Shown here one piece after another: positions 33,471 to 46,579 of a stretch of 64,000 nucleotides of DNA (within the stretch, counting starts at the first letter, position 1; every line of letters starts with the position of its first letter). Origin of the DNA: Siniperca chuatsi (lineage: Eukaryota > Chordata > Actinopteri > Centrarchiformes > Sinipercidae). The stretch covers positions 21,496,888 through 21,560,887 of the forward strand of contig NC_058053.1 in assembly GCF_020085105.1 (NCBI RefSeq), written 5' to 3'. The translations under genes were made by a program, and so were the position numbers. The notes beneath the pieces are model-generated. The model saw nothing but the letters and a program-made list of their open reading frames with translations, was not told the DNA's origin and did not search any database.

Positions 33471-34797
33471 CCTCTGAAACTTAACACAGTCTCATTGAGC
33501 TTTTCTTTTACCCCCGTCTTTCAGGAAAAAAACGTGTCAAATAAGTTGATAACTGACTTAATTTTAATTAACTTCCTATCTGGTTTCGTAATTGATGAAA
33601 CAATGAAAACATTGTTAGACTGAAAAAACAGAAAAACTGTTGAATGGAAGAAAAAAGAAGCCACTCTTGATCCTGGAAAACATGAACTAAGTCTGACAAA
33701 TCAATTTTAGGCTACTGGGAAAATGGAACTGATTCCTGATGCTTGAGATCGTTGCCACCATCAAATTACTTCAAGCTACAAGATTTTGTGACAGTCACTA
33801 CTGTTGAGAAGAAGTGTTTTGTGTTTTAAAACCACCAAATCAAGGACAGGGTTGAAATAATTCCCATTAGAGATAACAGGAAGACTGCTGTATTTTCTTC
33901 ATCTTATGATGGCAGCTGCCTGTGATCTTATAGTGTGAATCTTTCTGAAACATCACTCCAAAATCCCAGAAATCTGTTCTATCAGCCTGAAAACCGTCAA
34001 TTAGACAATAGATTTTAATTTGAAAGAAAATAAATCTGTGCCCTCTTTTGAGGATCTAAACAACTTGACAGAAAAATCTCACAAAGGTCTGTTCTGGAGC
34101 TTTCCATCATATCACATCATCTTCATCAGCATGCCCAGTTGTCATGGAATTGTACTTTGTTCATGTTGGCGTAAAAATTTTGCTTCACAGCAAACTCTGC
34201 TGAGAGCTCCAGAGCAGAGATGGACCTTGAGGTGAGACAGTTTTGTCAGCTGCTGTTTCCAAGGTCAAGAATGAACTCAGGAGCTTAACTTTATGCCTCG
34301 TTTGTGTAACTGATATTCATTGTGATTTTCAAAAGGTTTGTTAGGAGGATTCCTGAATTTATCTAGAATAAACCGTTGTTGTTTCATATTTATGCCACTA
34401 GATGGAGCCATTGAAAAGTGAACCGCGTGATGCTGTAAAATGTGTTTGTGTGTTGCACAGAATAGGAATGACTCCTGAAGAGTATTGTTAGATAAATATT
34501 GAATTTAGTGTGTTGCACTGGAAGTTAGCAATGTTCAGTGTCATGTTTACATGTGTTTATTTGTGTTTGTGTTGTTTTATTTGCTTTTGTTTGTGTTTGC
34601 ATGATTGTTTTATTTGTTTATATTTGCTTGTGTTACTTTATTATGCTTTATTTGTGTTTTCTTGTTGCATCAGTTACATCTGGTATCTTTTTGTTAGCTG
34701 TCGTACTTGTGTATGTTTGTGTGTTTTATATGTTTGCATATGTGCTTGATTTGTGTTTGAATTTGTGCATGAATTTTCTCTTTGCACTTGTATCTGA

Positions 34798-34800
<3 letters not shown>

Positions 34801-34839
<39 letters not shown>
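34801..34839. repeat. (TG)19 microsatellite
   Basis: Uninterrupted TG run that follows a 290-bp T/G-rich tgtgtttgtttt-type stretch beginning near 34505. Confidence 0.9.
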
Positions 34840-34841
<2 letters not shown>

Positions 34842-35704
34842 AGGTGTACTTTGTGGCCCTTGTGGACCCTTGACATGATTAGGGGTCCAGCAGGAGTCTC
34901 GGAGCAGGGAGCAGCAGCACAGAGGAGCTGATGGAGTCCTGAGCCTGGAGCTGGTTTCTATTGTCCCCGGTAATTGGATTTGGTCTGGGAGGAGAGATGG
35001 CTGCCAGTGAGAGGCTGCGATCATTAGGTGTGAATGAGACGTGTGGTGCCAGGGCTGAACACACAAACACACACACACACAGATTGGTATTGTGCTGTTC
35101 AGTGGACACCAAATACACACACACACGTGTCCACACTAATCCAGATATATCTGAAAATGCTGTTATCATGTCAAACACCATTCTGCCCACACGTGTGTTT
35201 TCTAAAAGCTCACCTCCACACTGTAACATTAAAACAAACAGGACAACAGCTAAATATCTTCTTAATAATAATATAGCCAAACACATAGTAAAGAGGGATG
35301 TTTCATGAAGCAAGATGACCAGGTAAGACAGATTTACTGTACATTTATTTGCAGGAAACTCAGTTCCTTAAAGCAGGTTTTAATAAGTTTGACCTAAGTT
35401 ACCATGGAAAGTTATTCCTCTAAAGTAGCCCAGGTTAGTTTTCAGGTTTAAAAATCTATCAGTCTAGACAGACAAAGACAAATCTATCTGTCTTTGTTTT
35501 ATGGCAGTGGTTTGCCAATTTTTTCTCCGTTGTCAGATTGCCACACACTGTATAGCCTGGGCCTATTGTAAATGCATTGGTATTTTGTCCTTTGTCCCTT
35601 CACTTACCTGTTGTGGCAGTTTACAGCTCTGTTTGGATGTGTCTTTTGTACGCCTGTGTGGAATTATAGGGAGGTTATTGTTTTGACTGCACCGTCACTC
35701 AACA

Positions 35705-36085
35705 CACTGCATCTTAAAGGGGAACTCCACCGATGCTACACATCAAAGTGTGTTTGCAGGTGTTAGGGAGTACTACTGCATATGTGGAAAAAGTTGCATA
35801 AAGCCTTTTGTGGTTACAGAGGGAGCTGTGTGAAGTCTGATAAATGTCCTCAAGTGACGTCACTTTAGTGAGTGTCAGTTGGGGCTGAAGACTACAAGTT
35901 TGAAACTGAAAAATATCTGGGGGTGTGGCGTTAGAAAGAAGTGAGCTTAGCAGACCTCTGTAGCCCGCTCCTCATCTCTGCTCGAGGCTAGCAGCTCGAG
36001 GCTATAGTAGCCGCTACTAGCATAACACACCTTAATCTCTGACTGAACTGTCAGTGATCAAGTTGCATTGTGGAGTACACTAAAA
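35705..36085 (+). repeat. Dispersed teleost repeat (GGGAACTCCACCGATG family)
   Basis: It starts ttaaaggggaactccaccgatg and continues through gtgacgtcacttt, a duplicated ctcgaggctagcag/ctcgaggctatag and caagttgcattgtgg. I recognise this as a high-copy fish interspersed repeat; class unknown. Confidence 0.45.
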
Positions 36086-36720
36086 ACTGATTGTGTTATA
36101 CCAATATTATTGCCAATATTGTCTCTACAGCTGCTAGTGTTGGACCTTTATTAATTAGTAGCGAGTTCATCATTTTTTGAGTGCGGCGGAAACTTTCATC
36201 GTGTTGTGTTGGACTTGCAGCGTTTCTGTACGTCTTTTATGTGTTGTCAAACTGGTGAATGTGTTTCTTAAACTGCTTGTGTTTTATACAATTGAGAATA
36301 TGCTTCCACAAACAGAAATTACAAAGAAAGTGAAGAGAAAATGACAAAGGCCTGCTCATTATACTGCAGAGCTGATAAGCAATTACATTTTAATAGAACA
36401 TGAAACTGCACAGACATTTACTGCTTTGATGTTGTGCCATCTTTTTACTTTGAGAGCTGACTTATACAACTTACTTACTAACCCTATATTGACAACAAGA
36501 GTTGAGCCTGACAAGCTGAGTCCGAGATTTCCTAAAATGGTCACCGCACAGTTGTTGAACCTGTTTGATTTAGATGACAACATGGTTTTTCTCTGGCGCC
36601 ACACTCGGGACAAAGCAGAGATTTTTTGTGGTAAGGATCTAAGAATAGAAAAGTTTCCAATTTTCATCCATCCAATAGATGCATAATGAGCATTAAAGCC
36701 TCACAGGGCAATGTTTTTCC

Positions 36721-37092
36721 TTAAAGGATACTTTCACAGTTTTTCAAGTCTGTCTTAAAACAATAGTCAGGTGCCCATATGAACATTGAAACTGCCTTTT
36801 GTTGAAACATCACGTGGGTGTCTCTTTAGTAAAATTTCCCTCCACTGTAGCTCAACAGGGAATCACTGTCCAGGGAAATGCAAAGAGAGAGTTTTATACT
36901 AAAAGACTTGCAGGAAGCTTTAGATAAACTGGAATATATTTTTGCACAAAACGAGGACTGTAGATTTTGTCCCCCATCACTTCCACTGAATGTGCATTGA
37001 AGAAGGAATCTTTTAATGGGCAGTATGAACAGGAGGACTAATTACAGCTAGCAAAACCTGTTTCAAGTCAAACTGTGAACGTACCATTTAAG
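36721..37092 (+). mobile_element. Palindromic MITE family A, copy 3
   Basis: The left end TTAAAGGATACTTTCACAG and the right end ctgtgaacgtaccatttaa are inverted counterparts. The interior shares gtctgtcttaaaacaatagtcagg, ctccactgtagctcaacagg, ggactgtagattttgtccccc and agtatgaacaggagga with copies 1 and 2. It has the best preserved left terminus in the window. Confidence 0.8.
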
Positions 37093-40000
37093 CAGTAATA
37101 ACAGCAGCACTCTTTCTCATAAACGAATGCATCTATAGCAGAACACTTAGTTGTGTCAAAGTGTTTTGCCCCTATTAAACCTCTCAGTTCATATAAAGAT
37201 TTATAATGCAGCAGTACACAGGCTGCAGTAGAGGAGGGCAGATTATTTGCATATTAAAAAATTAACCTGTGTTTGTGTGTGTGTGCATGTCCAACTTAAT
37301 CTTGGTGAGGGAGAAACATTTACTGAACACACACATACACGCGTAGTGTTTCCATGGGAACCAAGCAGCCACTCTGCTCTTCAATAGCGGGTGAGTGAGT
37401 CGAGGTAGATGGCTATTGTGTTGCATGCGTTTGGGGGGTCGGGGTGGCGGTTCGAGAGGGGTTGGGGGGGCAATATTAAACAACGCACTAGACAGATGAA
37501 AGCACTGCACATCCTTAAATCTAATCATAATTTAGTCATCACTAGAAGATGGTATGATCAAAATAAAGAAGGAAATAGGCAAGACTGACAGGACAGAGAA
37601 AGACCTGAGTGCATGAGTCAAGGGAAGGGGGACGTGAGATTACTGTTGGATGGAAAATGATGGAGCCTCATGAACAGAGATGGTCCTATTCCTAAAGTTG
37701 ATGCTTATTCGTTGCATCAATCCCTATATCAAGGCACGGGCACTCAGCCTAAAAGGATTTCCAAAGCTCAGGTGCAGCTACACTGCTGCAAAGACAGAGG
37801 ACTTAGTCATAACCACCAATACCATTCATGCCAATTAAATTACAAAAGCTGAATGGAAGTGACAAGTAAAAAGGCCAAAATGTAATTTGGGCATTTTTTT
37901 TATGTGCTCACTGAAAATTACTCACAGGAAATTATTTGTCCAGGTAGAAATTTTGTGTTGAATATGCATGCATGTCAAAAACTGCAATAACATCTTCCTA
38001 TCTTGATTTATTTGCTTTTGCTTTTAAACATGTTTCCAGAATTCACAAACTCTGAGAAAAAAAAGAAAAGAAAAATCAGAAGATTTATATCGGAGACATG
38101 TAGGACTATTATCCTGCAACAATGCTGCAGAGAGAGTAACAGTAGAGCCCATTAGGGCGGCCTGGCCCTCCTCTCCTTCACTGGGGAGAACTTTTGAAAC
38201 AAATTCAGACAAAGAGCATTCAGAGAAAGGATGAGGAGGAGGAGGCCCAACTGGGGTTTTCCTCTTATGGGCTTTTGAAAGCTGATAATGACATTTCTTG
38301 GGTTGGAGCTGCTAATAATCAGTAATTTGTGCTGATATTAGGAATAATCAAATTCCCCCTTTTCCTAACAAAACATCCAGAAAATGTTGCTTTTTCAGTT
38401 TTTCCCTGAGAATATTATTCTGAACAAATTCATTATGCCTGTGAAACAGGATTTATCATTTATTTTTGGGACAAAATTTCTCACTTTAAAGACCAGTATT
38501 AATATTGTCTAATGATACGTGTGGTATAGTATTAAATAATTACATCCTATGCCAGGTTCTCCATATGTGGAGAACCGAGTTATCCAAATGAGAATGTTGA
38601 TGATTTGACGTGAATCTGGATTTTTTTGTTTCTTTGAAGCTCGTTTAGAATCCATATGGAACTGTTGTCATAGCAACAAGTCCTTGAGCCCAAACCTGCA
38701 AAAGTGCAGCTTATTGACAGTTAGCTGGATCATGACAAAGGCGTTTTAGGGTGAACCCCATACATGAACTAATTTTCAAATACAAATGGCTTGCTTTCTT
38801 AGATTTAAAATGAAAGAGTGTTGATATAATTCTGATTTTAGAAAAGAACATGTAGGTTATTGTAAAATCACTAAGATCTGTTGATGTAATTATCACTATT
38901 TAATTTTCACAATGAAGAGTCACCTCTACTTATGCACTATAAAATATACAACAAAATAAAAGTTAATAGACTAAAAAAGAACCAAGTGAAATTTTGTTTG
39001 AGAAACTGAAAAAAATACATAAACTCAACTAAAAAATGGTAACTGTTAAAAGACCAGTGAAGCCAGAACATTTAATTTGACATTAAAATGGGAATTTGTC
39101 ATTTGAACACTAAAACTTAAATTTAAATTATTAACTGCAGATCTCACTTTGTTGAAAATTGTATGTGCAGTTAAAGCTGTTTATAGGAGATGTTAATGAG
39201 ATTTCATTGTCATAGCAAACTCACAATTTTCTCTGCAGAGTGTCTTGCACATCCATTGGGAACCCCGACCAATCATGCACCAACATCACTCGCAGTTTAA
39301 ACACATTGACCGGTAATATTGAACCGTTTAACAGTGATGAAAGTGTGGAAATAGTGGAAACCCTGATTAGCACAATGTAAAACTAAATGACACCCGTAAC
39401 AATGCAGGAATACACATAAAATGAGACTTGAATCTAGTGCCTCAGTGCATGCTGGGAGGGTTCCCAACACACCTACCTCATGTAACTGCAATCAAATGAT
39501 CAGCAATCAGCCAAGCACATTAACACTGATCATGGTTTCAACTCTATACTCATGTTGCCTTGATAAGAGTGCACTGTTACTCAAGATAACTTCATCCAGG
39601 TTCAACAAATCAATCCTTTATCTGGATGAGAATTAACAGGATAATTTTAGCCTGGATTAGTTAAACCACGTTTGAAGAAAAGGACCCAGGGCCGGATGAA
39701 CCCACTAGGGGGCAAAAATAAGCGGTGTTCCTCCTCAGTATTCAGCGCTTCCTGGCCCCATGTTTGCTGTGTTTCAGTTAGTTTGTGATACTTTAAACAC
39801 ACATTTGTTAAATAATAATTTATGCTCTATGTAAGCATGATATCAAATTAATTCCTAATGAACTATTAAACAAATTAAAACTAGATTCTGACACAGGCCC
39901 CTCTTCAAGACAGGGCCTCAAGATTGGGTAAAAAAGCAGAAGTGACCATAGTCCCTTAAGATTTCAGTTTTTATTTTGCTTTACTGGTGCATACAACCAA

Positions 40001-41039
40001 ACAAATTTGCACGCAAAGCAATTTTCACCTATATAACCTGGGCCTTCAGGGGCATCAGTGCAGCATACATACCCATATTTAATTTAAACCTGCAAACAGA
40101 TCTCATACAGATATAATCAATGAAACTGCATGTCTATGATATTTGAGGTGGACAAGATTGATTCACAAATATGTGTTTATAATAAAAATGTCCTTTATGG
40201 CCCGATCTATTGATTCAGCCCCTGTTGGAACACAGGTTGGGAGAATCAGTGTGTTCCTCTTGAAGGATGTTTCTCTCTGGGCTGACACTGGGTGCTGGGG
40301 CAGCTTCAAGCAGCCCATTAGGGGGAAACTATTCTCCACCTCTGCTTTGTCCTCCACTCTCCGGTCCCCTTCCCATCTTGGTCAGATTTGTCTGTAAAGA
40401 TGTATGTCACGACCTTTCTTTGTGAGACTATATAAACACACCACCTCCTGTTATCAACTGTGGTATTGATCATGCTTTTTAGGGATTTTTATCCCTTTTT
40501 TGTGATAATGAAAATAATGGAAATGCCCTGTGTATAACACATTAGTGAGAGACAGAGAATGGGTGTCGGGAAAATGTAAAAAGCTCACAAGATTTGGTAA
40601 AACATTTTTTATCCTCATGCAGCCTTTGGGTCATTATAACTACAGATAGGAATGAAATGAAGAAAAAACAAAACACAACACAGTAATGGCTTAGCATATT
40701 TCCAACATGTCATGAAACTTTAATGGGAAAAATGTCACAATGAAATTAAACAAAAATTTTGTCAAAAGGTTTTTTAATTAAAAATTGCTATAAGGGAATA
40801 AAGCCAAACTCCAGTATGTCTCACTGTGATGATAAGAATTATGAAATTACATTTAATAGTCATGAGCTGAATGTGACAGTGGTGATGATGGCTCATAGTT
40901 GTATGTTGTATATATACATAGCTACAATGTCACTTCTCATACATGTCTATATGCAACTCACCAAGAACGATGTTTACGGTTAACCTGGCATTGTGTATAT
41001 TTTGCACCTCAATGATATCTTATATTTTATATTTGCCTT

Positions 41040-41140
41040 CTATATATTTCCACTCTTTCCTACTTTGCACTGCAACTGCTGTGCAACAATTTCCCTCGGG
41101 ATGAATTATGTTCTATCTTATCTTATCTAATTTTTTCTTA
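41040..41140 (+). mobile_element. 3' tail of a non-LTR retrotransposon
   Basis: tttgcactgcaactgctgtgcaacaatttccctcgggatgaat followed by a short ttctatcttatcttatct tandem tail. This terminal pattern is typical of 5'-truncated fish LINEs. No coding part is left. Confidence 0.6.
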
Positions 41141-44100
41141 TATATGTTTAAAAAACGATGTATCAGTTTTCTATCCTATCTTTTCTCATTCTGAGGATGG
41201 CATTCTCTGGGGAAAATATAAAAAAGGGAAAAGAAACATGTGACATGTAATATCTAAATGTGATGTAAATGTTAATAATTTGCTGAATTATTTCACTATT
41301 CACTGGTTCATTCAAATACTTTTCTGTATTTATTCATATGCATTACATTTTTTATAAAATACTGGCTTGTAAGGACTTCTATAATGTGCTGCTTTTTATT
41401 TGGAGCATTTAATAAATTAATAACGTTGTGTACACTACATGCTGTTTATAATGTACAAACGTTAACACGGAACCTTTATCCTGTAGACTCAGTTGCAGGG
41501 GATTTTATCACTGACGGACTGTCAAAATGACATAGTGGTAAACACAGTAAGGTGAGTCTCGATTTATGTTTTATAGCTGGTGAACTGCACCAGTTTCACC
41601 ACAGGACAATACCAGTACAGATCCACTGGTACATGATGGTTATGACTTGAGTGAGCGAACAGTTTTATCTTGTATTAAAGTGACATTGCTCAAGGATGGA
41701 GAGAGGCTAGCGTTAGCTGCTAGCTAACTAGCCCCGGCTCACATCACATTAGCTGGGGATGAAAACAGGCCTTATTCAATCAGCTTTCAGAGTAGTTAAT
41801 CGATTTTATATATGTAGCTATATACAGTATGTGTGTCGTGATAAACAGGACGTGTTAGCCAGCTAGCTTATGTAGCAGGTTAATGTAGCTATCCGAAAGG
41901 CTGACCGTGGCTTCACCTCTGTCAGTGTTTACAGCTGAGATGCTGACTGTGTGTTTATGCAAAAAGGAACAAAGCTAAACACACACACAAACAACAGTAT
42001 TGAAGCGTGAATCTGGTTGTTTTTCATTTCTGATTGCTGATAGCTTCATTAACCTTAAGTAGTGTAATTTGTGCAGCGTTACTTAAGTAATTAAAGATGA
42101 GATAAGCTAACCAGCGTTAGAGCTGAGGACCAGTGATACATTAAGTATTCATGTAAGCTACCACTTCCTGTTTTAAAACCTGTAGTTACATATTGACGTC
42201 ATTCCAACTATAAAAAAAATACAGCTTAATGAGGTATAATTGCTCTCAAGGCCAGGATATAAAAACATAAAAAACTAAAACATCTTAATTGTATTGGTGC
42301 TTTAATCTGAGTGGGAATTCAGATAACGTGCATACAGCATAGTAAAAACATGAAGCAAGACATATAAAGATACTTATACACATATGTAAAAAGTAGCAAT
42401 GAAAATGGTGTGAGTATTAATGTTAACCAAGGTGTGTGTTGGATGGTTATGAGATGTTCAGCAGCTTGAGAGTATGAATTAATAATAAGTTAAGTTTAAT
42501 TAAGCAATAAACCAGAAGACTGCATCAGAGAGAGAATTCACATATGAATGTAGCTGATGGTTTTTGCTTCATGCTTTGGGCTGTTTTTCATTAAAGACCT
42601 ATAACAGGGAGTTTACTTTCCCAGAATAGACAGACTTCAGTGAAAGTGCATTTACTTTACATATTTATTGTTATACAAATGTGTTTTCAAGCCAGCCATA
42701 TGTGAACCTCACATTCCACATTGTGCTCATGTTTCCTGTTTTTGTATATCAGCCTTATGAGCTTTTGTTAGTCACTACAATTGTAAATGGTAAATAAAGT
42801 TCAAAACCTGTAGCTTCAACCTGAATATGAAATCAGAGTAGCATTAATGATGAAAGGCTGATCAAATACTTGTGGAAAATTTAGGGCCAAATGGAACAGG
42901 ATGGGTACTTCTTCTATTTAAACCCTATTTTTGTTTTATGTGCAGTATATTTCTGGCTTCCTAAAAGTAGAAATCATTATTTTAGTCGAAAATACTATTA
43001 TACTATACTATTGTAACACGTTAATCTGCACAAAAACCTTAACAGATGTAGCCTTGTTACAGACCCCTGACTTCTTGTCCACATCTCAGATTTTATTAGT
43101 GATTGAAATATAGTGTATTCAAATAATGAAGTGAAACAAAACGGCTGGTTTCCCAGCTAATGTTAGCTGTATCGGCCCAACAGCATGTGTGAGTCGTGTG
43201 AGTCAACAGGAATTCAGTGGGAAGCTCGATGAGTAACTAACTCTGATGATGATGCAGTTAGGTCAGGGCTGTATCTGCAGGCAGATGATGTCATGGTAAA
43301 TATGTTGGTATATTATCATGCAGGGTGTTAGATTAAAAATGGAACTTAAACTAGTAAGTTAGTACTACAGAGCTACCTTTTGTATTAATGCTAATTCATC
43401 AAAAGTGAACCAGAAGAGAATAAATAGTATATTTGTTGAAATGTAATGGAGTTTTTGGCCCCTTTATTATCCTGACACACACACATAAACAAACTGTATT
43501 GCTAACAATATGCCATCTAGAGATTAGTATAATATTTACACTATTTACACATAATTATTTTTTATCATCTAATGAAATTAGATGGGAAATACATTTTAGA
43601 TAGAAAGAAACTGATTGTGATTGAAAATGTGAAAATGGCGAACACTTTAGCAGGTCAGCAGTTTCAGTGTGATGTTGGTACTGTTTACCCGCACTAAATG
43701 TCCTGGTGCTATACAGTATGTCTGACCAAGACTGTATGGTCTTACTCCTGGAAGCATAATGCATATAATTTAATAAATCCACCAAGAGCATTAAAATCAC
43801 AGTGATATCTATGATAATATCCTCCTTTGTATCTCAGACAAATTGTCATGGATAAATCAGAAACATCTGATGTATCGCCGGCCCGATTAGAAATTGAATT
43901 GCAGTGATGTAATGGCCTTTAAATAATTCATATGTCGAGAAAAGTAAAAGAGGCTAAGCTATAGAGGAGAACAAAATCAATGAGGGCGAGAGAGCACAAA
44001 TGATAAAGAAAGAGGTATACATAGAGAGAGAGAGACAGAGGAGTGGAGAGAATCAGAAGAGACAGGCGGTCAGGCAGATGGATGGGAACCCCGCCCAGGC

Positions 44101-44488
44101 CTGCTTCCTCTCTGCCTGCTCAGTCCAGTGATAAGCAGCTGAGGAGGAAGTCGAGTATTATTTCATCAGGACATGTGAAGGAGGATGTTCGTTTCTATTT
44201 GCTGAGGAGGAATCGGTGAAGCTCCGGTCTCAGTTTAATGAAGATACTGTAGGTGGGTGGGTAGTTTGATGCTTGAAGTTGTTAAACTAGAGGCTTCATT
44301 ATCCTCTTGTTTAACTTGTCTCTTGGCAAAGCCTCTATTGAAATTTTAAGATAGCACCAGGAACGCGAGTCGGTTTTATGTATAATTTAATCCCAGTATT
44401 CTTACTGTCAGCCATGTTTCCATTCTTGGTGCTTGTTCGGCATGCTTCCCCTTAACTATTTCCTCTTTCTCTCTTCCCTTTGTTACAG

Positions 44489-45052
44489 TTAAGCCTCAAA
44501 AAGTCTCCATCCGATGACCTCACAGCCACCTGACGAGCCACAAAAACACAAATAATAAAGTTGATTTTGACTTCACAGCCTCCAGACCTTGTCTCCGGTC
44601 CCTGAACGTTTCAGTCTGAGCAGAGGGATTTTAACTGTGTTTTTCTTTCCCAAAGTGTGTGTATCTGGCTAAGTAACATAGTTTGCCACCCAAATTGGCT
44701 CGTTTTGTGGAGTCCCAGGCTACTGCCAGTCCTCTTTAGCTCTGGCAAAAAGCCTCCGTAGATTTCCCCTGAGAAGTTGACTTTCCCTCCAGAGCTAGAG
44801 GCACACCATTGGAAAGGGAAGACTGTAACCCTGGATGAAGGCCCTGTCTTGAGGGGCAGAGTTTGTGAAGCCTGCAGGCTGCTTGGATCTTCCTCACACT
44901 TTCCTAGCTTGTCAATATACCTGAAAGACTTGCATTTACCCCGCCGACAGCTAGTTTGCTTTGTTGGACATGTGGATGCTGCTAACAGGGTTTTTGTGCC
45001 CATTTAGGAAAACCATCTAGTTGTGAGACTTCTAGCTCTGGAAGGCCCAGCC
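44489..45052 (+). other. plekhm3: plekhm3 5'UTR part of the first coding exon
   Basis: The exon acceptor is predicted after ttgttacag at 44488. The reading frame of plekhm3 is closed upstream by TAG at 45005-45007, so the coding region cannot start earlier than that. The next in-frame ATG is at 45053. Confidence 0.5.
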
Positions 45053-46527
45053 ATGGAGGGTCTTGAGCAGCTTGACATGGTGGGCGATATCAGCCCGGCT
45101 CTTGAGGCCACCGAGGACTTTATTCACTGCATGGACGGGATTCAAGGCCAAGGCCCGAGCCAAGCCCAAACAGGGACCCTGCAGCCTTCCAGGCAGCCTA
45201 AGCAACTGCAGGAGGTTTCCAGTGCCGCGCTGGGGAAGCTGAGCTCCAGCGGCGTGTGGAGCCTGCTGGCTGGGGAGCAGCCAGAGGTGGGGCCCCTAGG
45301 CCTGGCCTGGGCTGACAACTTCAGCGTGTTGGGGCTGGGGATAGGCTTGAGGCACGGCAAGAGAAGCCGAGCGCGCTCCACCAACGACCTTGCAGCCCAT
45401 ACCAAGGAGTGCACCAACAACACCGCCAACTCCTCATCCAGCTCAGCCTTCAAGAAGGGACACAACCGGTCCAGGTCAGACGTCAACTACCGGCCATCTG
45501 CATACACAGACAACGGACTGCCCACTGTGGACAGCAACACTCTGAGGAACATAATCCTCAACCACCAGCAAGATGGTGAGTTCACATCCACACTGTGAGT
45601 CTCTGTGTGAGCTGAAAAGTTTAGTTGAATAATCAATTATCTGAAAATTGATTGACAACAGTGTTGATAATCTTTGGGTTTTGGACAGTTAATCAACAAA
45701 AATGTGTGATTTATTGGGCTAGGTATATTAATAATATGTTATTGACAAAACAATTACATTTTATTTATATAGCGCCAATTCATAACAGAAGATATCTCAT
45801 TGCACATGCACAAAATTATATTATTATATTTATATTATGACGCACCAGGTGATCAGAGCTGATCAGAGATACTGAGTATGAAGACCTCTACTCTGGATTA
45901 TCCAGAGTAACTGGGACATTGTTTCTGAAAAGACATGCTGCTATTGAGTTTTCTAAATGCAGCCTTTTAATGATGTGGGCGCCTCAAACAAAACTCCATT
46001 AACCTCCTGTATATTGAGGTGGTGGTAGAAGTCTCAGCGGCAGATATATCAAAACCTTGAGAAATAAAGCCCAAACTACTATCTGCAAAGCTATTACTTA
46101 AGCTAAGTGGGAAAATATATGTTTTCTAATTTGGGTGAACTGACCCTTTAATTGCATTGGCTTTCCCTCATTGGGCATTTGTGGCATGAAGAACCGTCGT
46201 TGCTTTGACTCGTTAAAGATGATGTCATGTGCTCTGGTGACCAACTCATTAAATATGAAGTAACCAACAGGCCGGTCCCTACCTGTCAGAAACATGCACA
46301 CCTCCTCCTCCTTTGCTCTGATAGACCGTCCGTTCACTGGAAAGCTTTCTCAGCCTTTGAGAGGCTTTTGGAGGACAGAAGTCCTGGACTATTTGTGCTG
46401 CAGATCGGGGCGTATGCTGTACTTATGTTGAAGCATCCTCAGAGAAAGCAATAATGATAGAAGATGATGATAACTTGAAATGACACAGCTGTGCTATGAC
46501 AGTCAGTACTCAGCCAGAGAACCCAAT

Positions 46528-46579
<52 letters not shown>

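Larger units (their letters stand above)
33471..44488. other. Intergenic region between divergent dnajc15 and plekhm3
   Basis: About 11 kb with no coding gene I can support. Repeats: (TG)n at 34801-34839, a teleost dispersed repeat at about 35705-36085 (aaaggggaactccaccgatg), MITE family A copy 3 at 36721-37092, and a LINE tail at 41040-41140. Several stretches look unique and non-repetitive (34870-35050, 38060-38360, 40195-40340) and could be regulatory. Possible plekhm3 5'UTR exons end at donors near 41552 (aaggtgagtc) and 44253 (gtaggtgggt), but neither can be proven. Confidence 0.5.

Noticed and set aside
36383..36686. Overlapping open frames on both strands (about 90 residues each)
   Set aside because: No recognisable domain, no splice context, and no support beyond length.
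44611..45003. 130-residue minus-strand frame
   Set aside because: It overlaps the plekhm3 5'UTR exon on the other strand, shows no family resemblance and has no splice or promoter support.
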